Shown in pieces: positions 23,388 through 25,149 of a stretch of 25,149 nt of DNA (positions are counted from its first letter, which is position 1; each line of letters opens with the position of its first letter). Below the pieces are notes generated by a model. It saw nothing but the letters and a program-made list of their open reading frames with translations, ran no database searches and was not told the origin of the DNA. Origin of the DNA: JABWBD01 sp040768665 (lineage in GTDB: Bacteria; Planctomycetota; Planctomycetia; Pirellulales; Thermoguttaceae); the NCBI GenBank assembly GCA_040768665.1, contig JAXGMN010000098.1, positions 1 through 25,149 of the forward strand. Reading direction: 5' to 3'. Made by a program: the position numbers and the translations under genes.

Positions 23388-24124
23388 TCGGCCACTTCCA
23401 TGTTGCTATGCAGAACGGCCTCGCGCCGGTCTTCGTCCTCGATCAGCCCGTCGCGAAGATGGACCACGCGGTCGGCCTGTGCGGCGACCTCCGGATCATG
23501 GGTCACGAGAATGATGGTCTGTCCCCGCTTGTCGACAAGATCACGGAGCATGGCCACCACCCGCTGTCCCGTCGCCGAATCCAGATTCCCGGTCGGCTCG
23601 TCGGCCAGCAGGATCGCCGGCTCGATCACCAGCGCGCGGGCCACGGCCACGCGCTGCTGCTCGCCGCCCGACAGCGCGCTGGGCACGTGGTCGCGTCGCT
23701 GCTGCATTCCGACCAGTTCGAGCATGGCCGCCGCACGCCGTTGGGCTTCGTCCGCGGAAAGTCCGCCAAGCTCCAACGGCAAGGAAACGTTCTCTTCGGC
23801 CGTGAGGATCGGCAGCAGATTGAACTGCTGGAAAACGAATCCGATCCGCTGTCGCCGGATCAGCGTCCGCTGATCATCGTCGAGTTCCGCCAGGTCCTGC
23901 CCTTCCAGATAGACCTGGCCGTCGCTCGGCAGATCCATCCCGCCCAGCAACGACAACAGCGTACTCTTGCCGGAACCCGACCGGCCCATGATCGCCAGCA
24001 TCTCGCCGCGGGGGACCGCCAGGTCGACGCCACGGAGAGCTTCCACGCGAGCGTGGCCTTCGCCGAACGTCTTTCTCAGCCCTCGGGTTTCGAGCACGTA
24101 CACCGTCGCGTCAATGCTTACCAC
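23384..24124 (-). CDS. ABC transporter ATPase, LolD/MacB type
   Basis: A 246-residue ATPase with all motor motifs: Walker A GRSGSGKST (47-55), Q-loop FVFQQFNLL (97-105), signature LSGGEQQR (151-158), Walker B ILLADEPTGNL (171-181) and H-loop THD (208-210). DEPTGNLDS and the FNLLP Q-loop are typical of the LolD/MacB group. No in-frame ATG suits the N terminus; I chose GTG at 24124, six bases after GGAG, because the family usually has only about 10-20 residues before the first strand. The frame remains open to 24253, but those residues do not look conserved. The gene overlaps the permease gene by four bases. Confidence 0.93.
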   Translation of the reverse strand: MVSIDATVYVLETRGLRKTFGEGHARVEALRGVDLAVPRGEMLAIMGRSGSGKSTLLSLLGGMDLPSDGQVYLEGQDLAELDDDQRTLIRRQRIGFVFQQFNLLPILTAEENVSLPLELGGLSADEAQRRAAAMLELVGMQQRRDHVPSALSGGEQQRVAVARALVIEPAILLADEPTGNLDSATGQRVVAMLRDLVDKRGQTIILVTHDPEVAAQADRVVHLRDGLIEDEDRREAVLHSNMEVAE

Positions 24125-24272
24125 ATCCTTCTCCGATTTCCTTTGCGCGGTTGTTCCAGTCTGCCCAGGGCTCAAGCCACGGAGATCCCCGGCAATCCCC
24201 AGGCGCTTCCATCTATCATAGCCCGGAACAATCGCGCAAGGAACGGCTGCCAAGGATGAGGGGGTGGGGTCC
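24125..24272. other. Upstream of the ABC operon, no gene seen
   Basis: Contains the GGAG ribosome binding site of the ATPase gene and presumably its promoter; no clear promoter boxes can be placed. Together with 24398-24556 this is the non-palindromic part of a 432-bp gene-free stretch. Confidence 0.35.
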
Positions 24273-24397
24273 GTTTAGCCGCGGTGCCCAACGGGCGGCG
24301 CGCGGCTGGCTGCGTCGCATGTCGCCCTTTCGCCGCGTGATCCGTTCTCGCAGCCCAGCGTTTTCCGCGCGCGGCCCGTTAGGCACTGCGGCTAAAC
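24273..24397. repeat. Long GTTTAGCC inverted repeat
   Basis: GTTTAGCCGCGGTGCCCAAC... at 24273-24296 and its near complement at 24374-24397 (ending CACTGCGGCTAAAC) pair at 22 of 24 positions. Pairing continues inward through a GCGCGCGG tract, for about 37 bp in total. The loop is GC-rich and non-coding. I have seen similar GTTTAGCCGC repeats in planctomycete sequences, from memory only. No flanking direct repeat is visible. Confidence 0.75.
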
Positions 24398-24556
24398 GAG
24401 ATTGGTTTGACTGTGTCGGTTGTTACGAATTTGCCGATTGCACGGATCGGCGGCGACGGGCCTGACGTCCAGGCGTGAGAAGAGGGGTGGACCGGGCGAA
24501 AACCGGGATGTCGAAAACTACTCAGAATGGAAGGGGAAGCAGACGCCGCCCGCCTC

Positions 24557-24769
24557 TCAAGTCCCGTAACGGACGGTCGGCAGATATTCCCCAGCGAGCT
24601 GTCGCAGCCGATCGATTTCAGCGGTATAGCTGTTCATCAACTCTTCCTGAGCCAGATACCACTGCGTCCCGATTTCGGAATCTGTCGCGTAGGCAAGCCG
24701 CTGGGCTACGGCACTCCGCTTCCGTCGCAGTTCATCCAGAACATCGCAAACGCGGCAATTACCGCTCAT
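24557..24769 (-). CDS. Small hypothetical protein, 70 residues
   Basis: The ATG at 24769 is preceded by AGGAGG five bases upstream, one of the best ribosome binding sites in the window. The protein begins MSGNCRVCDVLDELRRKR, with a CxxC near the N terminus (C5, C8), and continues as charged heptad-like helices (EELMNSYTAEIDRLRQL), suggesting a short coiled coil. A GTG eight codons upstream is a weaker start. No family is recognised and no function is proposed. Confidence 0.65.
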   Translation of the reverse strand: MSGNCRVCDVLDELRRKRSAVAQRLAYATDSEIGTQWYLAQEELMNSYTAEIDRLRQLAGEYLPTVRYGT

Positions 24770-24838
24770 CCTGTCCTCCTCATTTTCAACCACAGCAGAT
24801 CCTGCCTGTCCGAAAGCAAGTCCGTGATTTCTTTGTAG

Positions 24839-24878
24839 AGCGGACTGAAGTCCGCTGGGGGCGGAATGAATTCCGCCC
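24839..24878. repeat. Twin palindromes with identical GA centres
   Basis: AGCGGACT-GA-AGTCCGCT (24839-24856) is followed two bases later by GGGCGGAAT-GA-ATTCCGCCC (24859-24878). Both stems are perfect (8 and 9 bp) and both have the two-base centre GA. Similar GCGGACTTCAGTCCGC / GGCGGAATTCATTCCGCC repeats are scattered in several bacterial phyla, to my recollection. Confidence 0.75.
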
Positions 24879-25041
24879 TACGAACTTGTTTATGGCCAGG
24901 TGCTTCCCGGATGATCGATCCAGACTATCATCGACTGCGCGAATCGCTCCGTCCATTCCTTCGCAGAGGGGCACAGGGATGGACGTCGGCAACCGTCTGC
25001 CGAAATCGTTGCCAGAGCGGCAATTGCGGTAACCCCCCCCG

Positions 25042-25065
25042 CCGCATTTCTTTGCGGACTTTTTT
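25042..25065 (+). terminator. Possible weak terminator
   Basis: CCGCA (25042-25046) and TGCGG (25053-25057) form a 5-bp stem followed by AC and six T. The stem is short, so this is tentative. Confidence 0.3.
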
Positions 25066-25109
25066 CCAGCGCCCTCTTCGGGAGGATAACCGCCGGGGAG
25101 ACTCTGTCG

Positions 25110-25149
25110 ATGGGCGACCGCGACTGGTCGTTTTCCAGGCTTGACGAAC
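25110..25149 (+). CDS. Possible start of a gene cut by the window edge
   Basis: An ATG at 25110 with GGGGAG about eight bases upstream begins MGDRDWSFSRLDE and runs off the window. Too little is visible to name a product; it rests only on the ribosome binding site and open frame. Confidence 0.35.
   Translation, partial: MGDRDWSFSRLDE

Larger units (their letters stand above)
24770..25109. other. Intergenic region near the right edge
   Basis: Apart from the twin palindromes at 24839-24878 and a possible terminator at 25042-25065, no gene can be supported. A homopolymer of eight C at 25033-25040 is present. Confidence 0.4.

Noticed and set aside
20820..23873. A very long plus-strand open frame (about 1000 codons) across the ABC transporter genes
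   Set aside because: It is antisense to a clear permease and ATPase pair; its composition is rich in His, Arg and Gln, as expected from the opposite strand of GC-rich coding DNA.

Overview
The window is GC-rich and compact. It carries several large secreted carbohydrate-active proteins with carbohydrate-binding-like domains, a TAT-exported sugar epimerase, and a dense load of short palindromic repeats between genes. This combination suggests a planctomycete, probably of the Pirellulales or a relative. That is an inference from gene content, because no rRNA or marker tree is available here.

Layout. Positions 297-2098 (minus) hold sufU-sufS, a sulfur-mobilising pair for Fe-S cluster assembly with an ATGA overlap. 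Positions 2681-4005 (minus) hold an FkbM-type methyltransferase gene overlapping (ATGA) a SixA-like phosphohistidine phosphatase gene. Positions 4006-4780 are a 775-base gene-free stretch packed with nested palindromes. Positions 4781-6550 (plus) encode a CPA1-type K+/H+ antiporter, convergent with a 1066-residue secreted protein (6563-9763, minus). Positions 10159-12096 (plus) are best read as one gene for a UGSC-family selenoprotein: an in-frame TGA at 10651-10653 is followed at the right distance by a SECIS-like hairpin, and the protein reads on with a U-G-T-C motif. Positions 12498-15740 (minus) encode a secreted DUF6259-like glycoside hydrolase. Positions 16030-17203 are a decayed stretch with a broken HNH endonuclease gene, a small upstream ORF, a glycoside hydrolase fragment and two copies of a mobile palindromic element. 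Then come pepF (minus), an AGE/cellobiose 2-epimerase-like gene (plus), an ABC ATPase/FtsX-permease pair (minus), a small coiled-coil-like protein gene and the possible start of another gene at the right edge.

The most notable findings are (1) the UGA-containing, apparently exported selenoprotein gene and (2) a family of about 123-bp palindromic elements that begin GTAACC and end GGTTAC, with 8-9 bp direct repeats at their ends. One copy interrupts the HNH gene, and removing it with one copy of the 9-bp repeat restores a continuous 140-codon reading frame. Another copy sits inside a different palindrome. Several repeat families share a pattern: a short conserved core, with stem arms that change between copies while still pairing.

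The gene pairs look independent of each other. The secreted hydrolase-like proteins and the epimerase fit growth on complex polysaccharides. The LolD/MacB-type transporter fits envelope or peptide export. The Suf pair fits Fe-S assembly, although no sufBCD is visible in this window.
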